A stretch of 54,894 nucleotides of DNA from Nitrospira sp. GTDB taxonomy: Bacteria > Nitrospirota > Nitrospiria > Nitrospirales > Nitrospiraceae. The stretch is from positions 1 to 54,894 of the forward strand of contig JARFPM010000026.1 in the NCBI GenBank assembly GCA_030444405.1. The letters run 5' to 3'. Below, one piece after another: positions 7,424-14,843 of the stretch. Each line of letters begins with the position of its first letter. Within the stretch, counting starts at the first letter, position 1. The notes under the pieces were generated by a model, which was not told the origin of the DNA, ran no database searches, and saw only the letters and a list, made by a program, of their open reading frames with translations. The translations under genes were made by a program, and so were the position numbers.

Positions 7424-9169
7424 TCACACACTAGTCACATCCTGGAATTGCATAGCATGCAGCCGGCGATAGACGCCGCCCTGCCGAAGCAGTTCCTCAT
7501 GAGAGCCCACTTCAACAATAGCCCCTCGATCCAAGACGACGATTCGATCCGCGTTTTGGATGGTCGAGAGCCGATGGGCAATCACCAAGGTCGTTCGGTT
7601 CTTCATCAAATTGGCCAAGGCCAACTGCACGATCCGTTCAGATTCGGTATCGAGTGCCGATGTCGCTTCATCGAGGATCAGCAGCGGGGGGTCGCGAAGA
7701 ATGGCTCTGGCGATCGCCAGGCGTTGCCGCTCGCCGCCCGACAGCTTGAGGCCTCGTTCTCCGATGATCGTATCGTACCCTCCCGGCAGGCGAAGAATAA
7801 AGTCATGGGCATAGGCCGATTTCGCCGCCTGCTCGACGTCGGCCTGGCCGGCACCGGTCCTTCCGAACGCGATGTTGCTTCGGACGGTATCATCGAACAA
7901 GACGATCTCTTGCGAGACGATTCCAATATGGCCCCTCAGCGACGTTAACTCGTATGAGGTTAAGGGGATGCCGTCTATGACGATGCGACCCATGGTCGGT
8001 TCGTAGAAACGCGGCAGCAAACTGACCAATGTGGTCTTTCCGCTTCCGCTGCTTCCGACGAGTGCCACCACTTCGCCGGGCTTAATAGTGAGATCCACAT
8101 CGGTCAGAGCCGGGGCCGTCTGATTCTCATACCGCAGGGAGACGCCCTGGAATTCAATTGCCCGATTGATCCCCGCCAGCGGTACCGTCCCGCGATTCTG
8201 AGACCGCTCGGTTTCCAAGTCCAATACGTCGAAGACACGCTCAGCCGCTGCCAGCGCCTGTTGAATCAAATTGTTGGCGCCCGACAGTTTTTTGATCGGG
8301 GTATAGGCCATAAACATCGCCGCCAGGAACGAGAAAAAGGCCCCGGGAGTCATCACCTCATGAATGACCAGATAGCCTCCATACCAAATAATGGTCGCGA
8401 CCCCGATCACTCCGATGATTTCCATGTGCGAGTGGCCGAGCGACCAGACTTGATTGGACTTCAAGGTGGTTGAGAGAAAGGTTTGGTTTCGCTCCTTAAA
8501 TCGTTCAGCCTCCGCCTCTTCCCGCCCGAACGCTTTCACGACTCGGATGCCCGCGAACGTTTCTTGGAGCGTTGAGGCCATGTCCCCCATTTGCTCCTGT
8601 CCACTGGTCGCCAATCGCTTCAATCGTTTTCCTACCCGCACCATCGTCAAGGCCGAGAGCGGGATGACAACCAGAGAGATCGCCGCCAACCTCCAATTCT
8701 GATAGAGGATGACGCCGACCATCGCCAGGAAGGTGAGACCGTTCTGGAAAATGTCTTTGACGACGCTCGAAGCGGCGTTTGCCATCATCCCCACATCATT
8801 CACGACCCGGGAGACCAGGCGTCCCGAGGTATTGGTGTCATGAAATCCGACAGACAGCCGCATAAGCTGTTGGAACAATTGCTGTCGGATGTCCGCCACG
8901 ACCCGATTGCCGACATAGGCCATCAAATATCCCACGCCGTAGCTGAACACCGCCTTCAGCGTCGCGACCCCTAAGAGCGCCAACGGCAGCACCAATAACA
9001 TCTGTTCGTCTTTTTGGATGAAGATATCGTCCAAAACCGGGCGTGCCAGCCACGCATAGGCCCCGCTGAGTAGTGCCACCAGACCTGAACAGACAAAGGC
9101 TCCCCAGAACCGCATCCGGTACGGCTTCACATACCTCATGAGCCGCTTGAATCGCTCTAAGCCTGACAT
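7424..9169 (-). CDS. msbA: Lipid A/LPS ABC exporter, permease-ATPase fusion
   Basis: A 581-residue half-transporter of the MsbA type, which as a homodimer flips lipid A-core across the inner membrane using ATP. The first about 320 residues are the six-helix ABC exporter domain. The nucleotide-binding domain has Walker A VGSSGSGKTTLVSLL, a Q-loop region, the signature LSGGERQRLAIARAIL, Walker B LLILDEATSALD and the switch His in VIAHRLST. The C-terminal sequence VGSHEELLRQGGVYRRLHAMQF is typical of MsbA. The ATG at 9169 lies inside the end of lpxB, a 13-base overlap. Position among the lipid A genes supports MsbA rather than a drug exporter. Confidence 0.93.
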   Translation of the reverse strand: MSGLERFKRLMRYVKPYRMRFWGAFVCSGLVALLSGAYAWLARPVLDDIFIQKDEQMLLVLPLALLGVATLKAVFSYGVGYLMAYVGNRVVADIRQQLFQQLMRLSVGFHDTNTSGRLVSRVVNDVGMMANAASSVVKDIFQNGLTFLAMVGVILYQNWRLAAISLVVIPLSALTMVRVGKRLKRLATSGQEQMGDMASTLQETFAGIRVVKAFGREEAEAERFKERNQTFLSTTLKSNQVWSLGHSHMEIIGVIGVATIIWYGGYLVIHEVMTPGAFFSFLAAMFMAYTPIKKLSGANNLIQQALAAAERVFDVLDLETERSQNRGTVPLAGINRAIEFQGVSLRYENQTAPALTDVDLTIKPGEVVALVGSSGSGKTTLVSLLPRFYEPTMGRIVIDGIPLTSYELTSLRGHIGIVSQEIVLFDDTVRSNIAFGRTGAGQADVEQAAKSAYAHDFILRLPGGYDTIIGERGLKLSGGERQRLAIARAILRDPPLLILDEATSALDTESERIVQLALANLMKNRTTLVIAHRLSTIQNADRIVVLDRGAIVEVGSHEELLRQGGVYRRLHAMQFQDVTSV

Positions 9170-10287
9170 GCCGCCAACACCACCTCTGCAGCTCTGGCTG
9201 ACGCACCCGGTTCGCCCAGAGCCTCTCGCACCTTTGCCAGACTTCGTTTCATGACATCATACACAACACGATTTTCCAAAATCCGCAACGCTTCTTCATA
9301 GACACGCTGTCCGGTGGCTTCAAACTGGACCAACTCGGGCACCACGGTCCGACCGGCCACCAGGTTCACCAGCCCGATCCAGCGCACTCGAACCAAGAGG
9401 CAGGCAAGCACGAACGTCACTGGTGGAAGTCGATATACCAGAATTAGAGGTGTGCCCACGACCGCCGCCTGTAGCGTCGCCGTACCCGACGCGACAAGGG
9501 CCAAATCCGCCACAGCCATGACTTCACTGGCCTGCTCTTTGACCACAGTGACAGGAACGGAGCTTTGCCGCAAGAGGGACCATAGCAAATTATCCTGAAT
9601 CGTGGAGGCCTGTGCCAGGATAAACTGGGTTTTCGGCTCTCGACGAGCCAATTTCTCAGCCGCCTCCAGGAGGATCGGCAACAAATCTCGCACTTCCCGC
9701 GTCCGACTTCCCGGCAATAACGCGATCACCCGTCCTTCCGATGTGAGATTAAAACTCGCTCGCAAGCTCTTGGCATCATACTGAGATTCGACTGCATCCA
9801 AAAGTGGATGGCCGACGAATGTACAAGGAATCCCTGCCCGGTCATAAATGGCTTTTTCAAAGGGCAGAATCACCAAGGCGTGATCCACCCTGCTCTTGAT
9901 CAAGTGGATTCGCACGCCCCCCCAGGCCCAGATCTGCGGGGCGATATAGTAAAACACACGAAGCCCTGCTGCCTTGGCGAAATAGGCGTACCGGAGATTT
10001 AACCCCGGATGGTCAATAAAGACGACGGCATCCCACCGCTCCGACCTGAACAATCGCCGCATGGCGAGGAGCCGTTTGATCACGGCGATGATGATCGACG
10101 GACCGACCACCCCGATGACATCGAACCGCCTCGTCTCTTTCACGAGTTGCACGCCGGCCTCCTCCATGGCCGCTCCTCCGACCCCCACCAGCGAGACGTG
10201 CGGATCCTTTGCTCTCAGCGCTTTGGCGAGATTAGCTCCATGGAGATCTCCGGAGGCTTCGCCGGTAATGATCAGAATGCGTGCCAT
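9157..10287 (-). CDS. lpxB: Lipid-A-disaccharide synthase
   Basis: LpxB condenses UDP-2,3-diacylglucosamine with lipid X to form the lipid A disaccharide on the cytoplasmic side of the inner membrane (GT19). The 376-residue length is usual. The N-terminus ILIITGEASGDLHGANLAKAL and the segments VVFIDHPGLNLRYA, YYIAPQIWAWGGVRI, ALLPGSRTREV and ALVASGTATLQAAVVGTPLILVY are family hallmarks. It lies between the Gfo/Idh oxidoreductase gene and msbA in the operon and overlaps msbA by 13 bases, which suggests coupled translation. Confidence 0.96.
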   Translation of the reverse strand: MARILIITGEASGDLHGANLAKALRAKDPHVSLVGVGGAAMEEAGVQLVKETRRFDVIGVVGPSIIIAVIKRLLAMRRLFRSERWDAVVFIDHPGLNLRYAYFAKAAGLRVFYYIAPQIWAWGGVRIHLIKSRVDHALVILPFEKAIYDRAGIPCTFVGHPLLDAVESQYDAKSLRASFNLTSEGRVIALLPGSRTREVRDLLPILLEAAEKLARREPKTQFILAQASTIQDNLLWSLLRQSSVPVTVVKEQASEVMAVADLALVASGTATLQAAVVGTPLILVYRLPPVTFVLACLLVRVRWIGLVNLVAGRTVVPELVQFEATGQRVYEEALRILENRVVYDVMKRSLAKVREALGEPGASARAAEVVLAACQA

Positions 10288-10374
10288 GATGATCTACGAA
10301 GATGCAGACTGTGATGAATGACGATCCGATGAACTAAGCCGAGGCCACTGCCACGCCGATCCCCTAGCGGCGTC

Positions 10375-11322
10375 CTATGCATTGCGTTGCAGAAACTCCT
10401 TGATTGCGGACAGCACCAGATGACCAACTTCCAGGGCGGCCGCCCCGTCTTCGCCCGATACCACTGGGCAAGATTCCGTCTGGATCGCATGCAGAAACGA
10501 TTCGAGTTGTAATTTTAGCGGCTCGCCGTCTCCAGCCTTGAACTCTTCAACAGCCACCCTCGGTTTTTGGCCCGGCTCAGCCGACCGGCGTCCGATCATT
10601 CCCTGACGGGACTGGAAATCCATCGACACATAACTGTCGCGCTGGAACAGACGTAACCGCCTCATGGTGTGTAAAGACACTCGGCTCGCAGTTAAGTTGG
10701 CGACACACCCGCTTCTAAATTGGATGCGAGCATTCGCGATATCGCTGGTTGAGGAAAGCACCGGCACTCCGGCAGCCCGCACCTCTTCCACCGGCCCTGG
10801 ATTGAAGGACAAGATCAGATCCAGATCGTGAATCATCAGATCCAGTACGACATCGACGTCGGTGCCCCGCTCATTGAATGTGCCGAGCCGGTGACACTCG
10901 AAAAACACCGGCCGCTGGATATGCGGCCGCATCATCTGCATGATGGGATTGAACCGCTCGCTATGGCCCACTTGCAGCCAGCGCCCCTTGACCTTCGCCA
11001 AGTCCACAAGTTCCTGTGCCTCGGATGGAAGTACGGTAATGGGCTTCTCAATCAGGACATGTTTTCCAGCTTCAAGGCAGACTTTGGCGACAGCATAGTG
11101 AGCGGAGGTAGGGACGGCGACACTGACGACATCGACCTGCTTTAAGAGTTCGGAAAGACTGCCGAAGACCCGTGCGCTGTGCCGATCAGCGATGAGTCTG
11201 GCCCGTTCGTAGTCTTGATCGACCACGCCGACCAACGTCGAGCCGGGCAGCGTGGCATAGAGCCGTGCATGATGTCGGCCCAGATGCCCAACCCCGATTA
11301 CACCGGCACGTAGCTTGGCCAT
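10375..11322 (-). CDS. Gfo/Idh/MocA family oxidoreductase
   Basis: A 315-residue NAD(P)-dependent oxidoreductase. The Rossmann fold begins AGVIGVGHLGRHHARLYA; the substrate domain starts with the family motif EKPI (residue about 95). VVLDLMIHDLDLIL carries the HD pair seen in the active site of such enzymes. Genes of this family sit inside lpx clusters in other bacteria; in Acidithiobacillus GnnA, with the aminotransferase GnnB, converts UDP-GlcNAc to its 3-amino form for amide-linked lipid A. The same role is possible here, but no GnnB-like aminotransferase is present in the window, so the substrate is uncertain. It is flanked by lpxI and lpxB on the same strand. Confidence 0.85.
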   Translation of the reverse strand: MAKLRAGVIGVGHLGRHHARLYATLPGSTLVGVVDQDYERARLIADRHSARVFGSLSELLKQVDVVSVAVPTSAHYAVAKVCLEAGKHVLIEKPITVLPSEAQELVDLAKVKGRWLQVGHSERFNPIMQMMRPHIQRPVFFECHRLGTFNERGTDVDVVLDLMIHDLDLILSFNPGPVEEVRAAGVPVLSSTSDIANARIQFRSGCVANLTASRVSLHTMRRLRLFQRDSYVSMDFQSRQGMIGRRSAEPGQKPRVAVEEFKAGDGEPLKLQLESFLHAIQTESCPVVSGEDGAAALEVGHLVLSAIKEFLQRNA

Positions 11323-11402
11323 ACACCTCTTGGACTGAATTGGGGGGAATCTGTTGACCGATTGATTTGTTGAGTTTCGGAAATCAATAGATCTCCGTTG
11401 AC

Positions 11403-12269
11403 TTAGGTACCCGTGCTGAGTTCCTCTTCGCGAGCGAGGCCGACGACGGCGATTCCGGCTTCCTCCGCCTTGCTGATCAACAGTTCTCGATCGAGCATCA
11501 CCGACCGACCGGCCTCGACTGCAAGCACCGAGGCTTTGACGGAACGCATGACCTCGATCGTCCTGGGACCGACGGCCGGCAGGTCAAAACGGAGATCCTG
11601 CTGAGGCTTGCTCCGTTTCACCACCACCGCCCCATCCTTGGCCAACGCCCCTCCGCGCTTGATCGCCTCATCAGTTCCTTCGACTGCTTCCACCGCGACG
11701 ACGACTCGGTTCTTGATCACGACGCATTGGCCGATGTCCAGACGCCCCGTCTCTTTGGCCACATCCCAGCCGTAGCGGATGTCGACCCACTCTTTCTTGG
11801 TCGGCTGGCGTGACGTGAGCGTTCCTTCCTCAACCAAAATCCCTTCCAGGCCGAACGTCGACTCACAGATGGTGATGCCATCCTTTTCGAGTTCCGCAGC
11901 GATTGCGCGTAGGATATCATCATCCTTCCAGAGGACCAACTTCGTGGCCAGAGCCAGCACGCGAAAATCAGGACGTGCATGGCTATAAACGCGAGTTTTC
12001 TTGATCCCTCCCAACATGACCACGTTCCGGACGCCGTCGGACTTGAACGCGTTGATCAACTTATTGAGTTGGCCGATCTTGACCCAATGGATTCGATCGA
12101 CATGCCGTTCAAGCTCCAGTTCGGTTTCGCCCTCGTGAGCCACCGCGAATACCTGAAGTCCCATCTTGCGGGCATTATCCGCAAAGATGATCGGAAATCG
12201 TCCATTCCCGGCGATCACGCCGATTCGACCCTCTGGTATAGGCATGGTCAGGGGCATAGCGGCTGCCAT
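11403..12269 (-). CDS. lpxI: UDP-2,3-diacylglucosamine pyrophosphatase LpxI
   Basis: LpxI (formerly DUF1009) hydrolyses UDP-2,3-diacylglucosamine to lipid X in bacteria that lack LpxH. The 288-residue protein begins IGVIAGNGRFPIIFADNAR, followed by VVMLGGIKKTRVYS, the metal-binding region STFGLEGILVEEGTLT, and later RFDLPAVGPRTIEVM. These are the recognisable LpxI blocks. The ATG at 12269 overlaps the lpxA stop as TGATG, so I prefer it to a TTG at 12272. Its neighbours lpxA and lpxB are the steps before and after it. Confidence 0.94.
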   Translation of the reverse strand: MAAAMPLTMPIPEGRIGVIAGNGRFPIIFADNARKMGLQVFAVAHEGETELELERHVDRIHWVKIGQLNKLINAFKSDGVRNVVMLGGIKKTRVYSHARPDFRVLALATKLVLWKDDDILRAIAAELEKDGITICESTFGLEGILVEEGTLTSRQPTKKEWVDIRYGWDVAKETGRLDIGQCVVIKNRVVVAVEAVEGTDEAIKRGGALAKDGAVVVKRSKPQQDLRFDLPAVGPRTIEVMRSVKASVLAVEAGRSVMLDRELLISKAEEAGIAVVGLAREEELSTGT

Positions 12270-13087
12270 CAAATTTGTTGATCGAACTCGCGCTCCAAAT
12301 CGAGGCTGACCGCCCGCGAGATTCCGCGTTTGGTGCCCTCCATAAACGTGAGAATCTTGGCCACATCGGCCTGTCCCTTAAACTCCTTTTTTGCCAGTCG
12401 AATCGCCTCGGCTGTTCGGTGCCCCTGCCGAAAGAGGAGATCAAACGCCTTCCTGAGCAAGGTAATGCGGTCCGCTGAGAAGCCGTGCCGTTGCAAGCCG
12501 ACTGTGTTCAGACCATACAGATGTGCTCGGTACCCACCGGCTGCGAAGGTAAATGGAGGAATATCCTGACCAATGGCACAACAACCGCCGACCATCACGT
12601 AGTCTCCGACGCGCACAAACTGAAGCACACCGGTTAAACCTCCGATGACGGAATGATCCCCGATGGTGATGTGCCCGGCAAGGGTTGCCGCATTGGCCAT
12701 AATAATATGGTCGCCGAGCCGGCAATCATGTGCCACATGCACGTAGGCCATCAGAATGCCCTTCGACCCGAGAGAGGTCACTCCCCCCCCTTGGACGGTT
12801 CCACGGTTGATCGTGACATACTCCCGGATAATGTTGTCATGGCCGATGATGACCTTGGTCGGCTCCCCCTTGTAAGCCAGGTGTTGAGGAGGACCTCCGA
12901 TCGAAGCAAACGGGTGCACTTCGTTTCGCTCTCCAATTTCCGTCCACCCATCAATGTTCACATGAGAGAGCAGTCGGCTGCCTTTTCCGATTACGACGTG
13001 TTCTCCGACTACACAAAATGGCCCGATTTCCACGTCACCATCGAGGCTCGCCTTAGGATGAACGATCGCTGTAGGATGTATCTTCAC
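12269..13087 (-). CDS. lpxA: UDP-N-acetylglucosamine acyltransferase
   Basis: LpxA moves a 3-hydroxyacyl chain from acyl carrier protein to UDP-GlcNAc (or its 3-amino analogue), the first step of lipid A synthesis, in the cytoplasm. The 272-residue protein is a left-handed beta helix with hexapeptide repeats, visible as regular [IV]G-rich steps from residue 2 to about 185. The catalytic His is in MAYVHVAHDC; IGGPPQHLAYKGE and NRGTVQGGG are further family blocks. The helical C-terminal domain follows. Translation starts at a GTG preceded by a run of G; the gene overlaps lpxI by one base. Confidence 0.96.
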   Translation of the reverse strand: MKIHPTAIVHPKASLDGDVEIGPFCVVGEHVVIGKGSRLLSHVNIDGWTEIGERNEVHPFASIGGPPQHLAYKGEPTKVIIGHDNIIREYVTINRGTVQGGGVTSLGSKGILMAYVHVAHDCRLGDHIIMANAATLAGHITIGDHSVIGGLTGVLQFVRVGDYVMVGGCCAIGQDIPPFTFAAGGYRAHLYGLNTVGLQRHGFSADRITLLRKAFDLLFRQGHRTAEAIRLAKKEFKGQADVAKILTFMEGTKRGISRAVSLDLEREFDQQI

Positions 13088-13201
13088 GCATGCCCCCCTT
13101 TACTAGCGTCAAACATCACCGATCATTAGGTCAACCACCGGATCGCTGACCTGTCCACAACCCCGCCATACTCGTCAAGGTCCAGGAACGATCAGGACTG
13201 C

Positions 13202-13654
13202 CTACCGTGTTTCCGTCTTCTCTTCCATCACCATCGCCGTCACCACGGCTTCACAGACCACCTCATTGTCTACATATGCCTTCCCTTGCATTTTCCAGAA
13301 CGGTGGACGCTTCTTGAGCACCTCAATCTCAAAACGGAGCTGATCGCCCGGCACCACCAGTCGCCGGAACTTTGCCTCGTCGATACCCGTCAGATACATG
13401 ACGGTTTTTCCGACCGGCCCCCCCGATTTGAAAGCCAGAACGCCAGCCGCCTGCGCCATGGCTTCGATAATCAGCACCCCCGGCATCACAGGGCGTCCAG
13501 GGAAATGTCCTTGGAAGAACGGTTCATTCACCGTCACATTCTTGATCCCAACAATCCGCTTATGCGGTTCAAACTCCTTGACTCGATCCACCAGCAAGAA
13601 GGGATACCGGTGGGGAAGTAATGCCTGAATCTCAGCCTGCTCGACCGATGCCAT
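13202..13654 (-). CDS. fabZ: 3-hydroxyacyl-ACP dehydratase
   Basis: FabZ dehydrates beta-hydroxyacyl-ACP in fatty acid synthesis and competes with LpxA for the same 3-hydroxyacyl pool, so the two genes are commonly adjacent. The 150-residue hot-dog fold protein has [14 protein letters not shown] near the N-terminus, the active-site segment [20 protein letters not shown] with catalytic His and Glu, and [13 protein letters not shown] strong Shine-Dalgarno (GAGGAGG) lies upstream of the ATG. It sits between the Skp-like genes and lpxA. Confidence 0.97.
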   Translation of the reverse strand: MASVEQAEIQALLPHRYPFLLVDRVKEFEPHKRIVGIKNVTVNEPFFQGHFPGRPVMPGVLIIEAMAQAAGVLAFKSGGPVGKTVMYLTGIDEAKFRRLVVPGDQLRFEIEVLKKRPPFWKMQGKAYVDNEVVCEAVVTAMVMEEKTETR

Positions 13655-13693
13655 TGGCTCTGCCTCCTCTCTGTCCCGGATAGTTCTTATGGT

Positions 13694-14236
13694 TCAAGGA
13701 TTCTGCCGATCAAATTCCCTGATGACCGACTCCGTCACGTCCAACCCGGGCTGATGATACAGGACGATGCGGATGAGCGCCTCATTCCCTTTGTCGAAAA
13801 TAGCCGTATATCCATCTTTCTGAGCCACCGCCTGCGCTGCGGCTGCGATCTTTCGTGCATATTCCGCCACCATCTCGCGCTGCTTTTGCTGAACTTCGCG
13901 ATTAAACTCCTGAAGACGGCGCTGATACGCTTCCATCTTACTCCGCAACTGCTCCTCTTTCTCTTGCCTCGCCTGGTCGGTAAGCTTGGCGTTCGGATCT
14001 TGTAAAGACTGATCCAAATCCTTAAGTTCTTGCTCATCGGCATGAATGATCTTCTGTCTGGTCATGGAATACCCCTTCACCTCCTCCAAGGCCAGCTTCC
14101 CGGCCTTCGTACGTTCCATCACCAGCTGTTGATCCATGACCCCGACCCGAATCGCCTCCCCAGCATAGAGCGGCTGAACCCACTGCGCTAGTGACAACGC
14201 GACGGCTACCACTATGACTCTCCCTGCACTCGTCAT
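13694..14236 (-). CDS. OmpH/Skp-family periplasmic chaperone (copy 1)
   Basis: A 180-residue protein with an N-terminal signal peptide (hydrophobic residues about 6-25, cleavage near YAGEA). A long charged coiled coil follows (residues about 50-125, rich in Glu, Lys, Gln and Arg), then the conserved end IFDKGNEALIRIVLY. Skp binds unfolded outer-membrane proteins in the periplasm and hands them to the Bam complex. The ATG has GGGAGG upstream. It is one of two consecutive skp-like genes after bamA. Confidence 0.88.
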   Translation of the reverse strand: MTSAGRVIVVAVALSLAQWVQPLYAGEAIRVGVMDQQLVMERTKAGKLALEEVKGYSMTRQKIIHADEQELKDLDQSLQDPNAKLTDQARQEKEEQLRSKMEAYQRRLQEFNREVQQKQREMVAEYARKIAAAAQAVAQKDGYTAIFDKGNEALIRIVLYHQPGLDVTESVIREFDRQNP

Positions 14237-14254
14237 GACTACCTCCCGCAGCGA

Positions 14255-14830
14255 CTAGGGATAGTCGCGGTTGAACTCCTCGATGACCGCCCCTGAAATG
14301 TCCAGGCCTGCTTCATGATAGATGGTCGGCCCACCTTTACTCTTGTCGACGACAATCTGCAACCCGAGTCGCTTGGCGACCTTCGCGACAGTGATTTCGA
14401 TCTTGTCACGAAACCCTTCCAGAACGTCTTTTTGTTTTTCTTGGACTTCCCGATTCAATTCCGAGGCCTTTTGCTGGTACTCTTGCATGCGCCGGCGAAA
14501 CTGTTCTTCCCGATCTCGTTTCGCGGCGGGGCTTAGGATGGAGGACTGCTTGACAAAGTCCTCTTCCATCCGTCGCAACTCCTTTTCCTCCAATTCCATC
14601 AGCGCCTGCCGATTTTTCGAAAAGGCGGTCAGATTCTCTTTGGCCTTCTTGCCCGCACTCGTCTCGTTGAGCAAGTGCTGTGAATTGATCACGCCGATCT
14701 TTCCGTCAATTTTGCCGCCGCCTCCAGCGCATCCACTGAGGCCCAGCATGATGCTGACCGCAACCGTCATCGCCGCCCATTCGATCCGCCCCGCCGATTG
14801 TTTCCACCGATGCCCATTCCAGCGAACCAC
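14255..14830 (-). CDS. OmpH/Skp-family chaperone with lipoprotein signal (copy 2)
   Basis: A second Skp-like protein of about 191 residues. It has the same architecture as its neighbour: a start strand IGVINSQHLLNETSAG, a long Glu/Lys/Gln coiled coil, and the ending LQIVVDKSKGGPTIYHEAGLDIS. Unlike copy 1 it has a lipobox, LGLSGC, directly after a hydrophobic stretch, so it is likely a lipid-anchored chaperone. The GTG at 14830 has GGAG seven bases upstream and gives a signal peptide with a basic N-region; the open frame runs further upstream only because it overlaps bamA. An ATG at 14770 would leave no basic residues before the hydrophobic core. Confidence 0.83.
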   Translation of the reverse strand: MVRWNGHRWKQSAGRIEWAAMTVAVSIMLGLSGCAGGGGKIDGKIGVINSQHLLNETSAGKKAKENLTAFSKNRQALMELEEKELRRMEEDFVKQSSILSPAAKRDREEQFRRRMQEYQQKASELNREVQEKQKDVLEGFRDKIEITVAKVAKRLGLQIVVDKSKGGPTIYHEAGLDISGAVIEEFNRDYP

Positions 14831-14843
14831 GTCAAGGCTCCGA

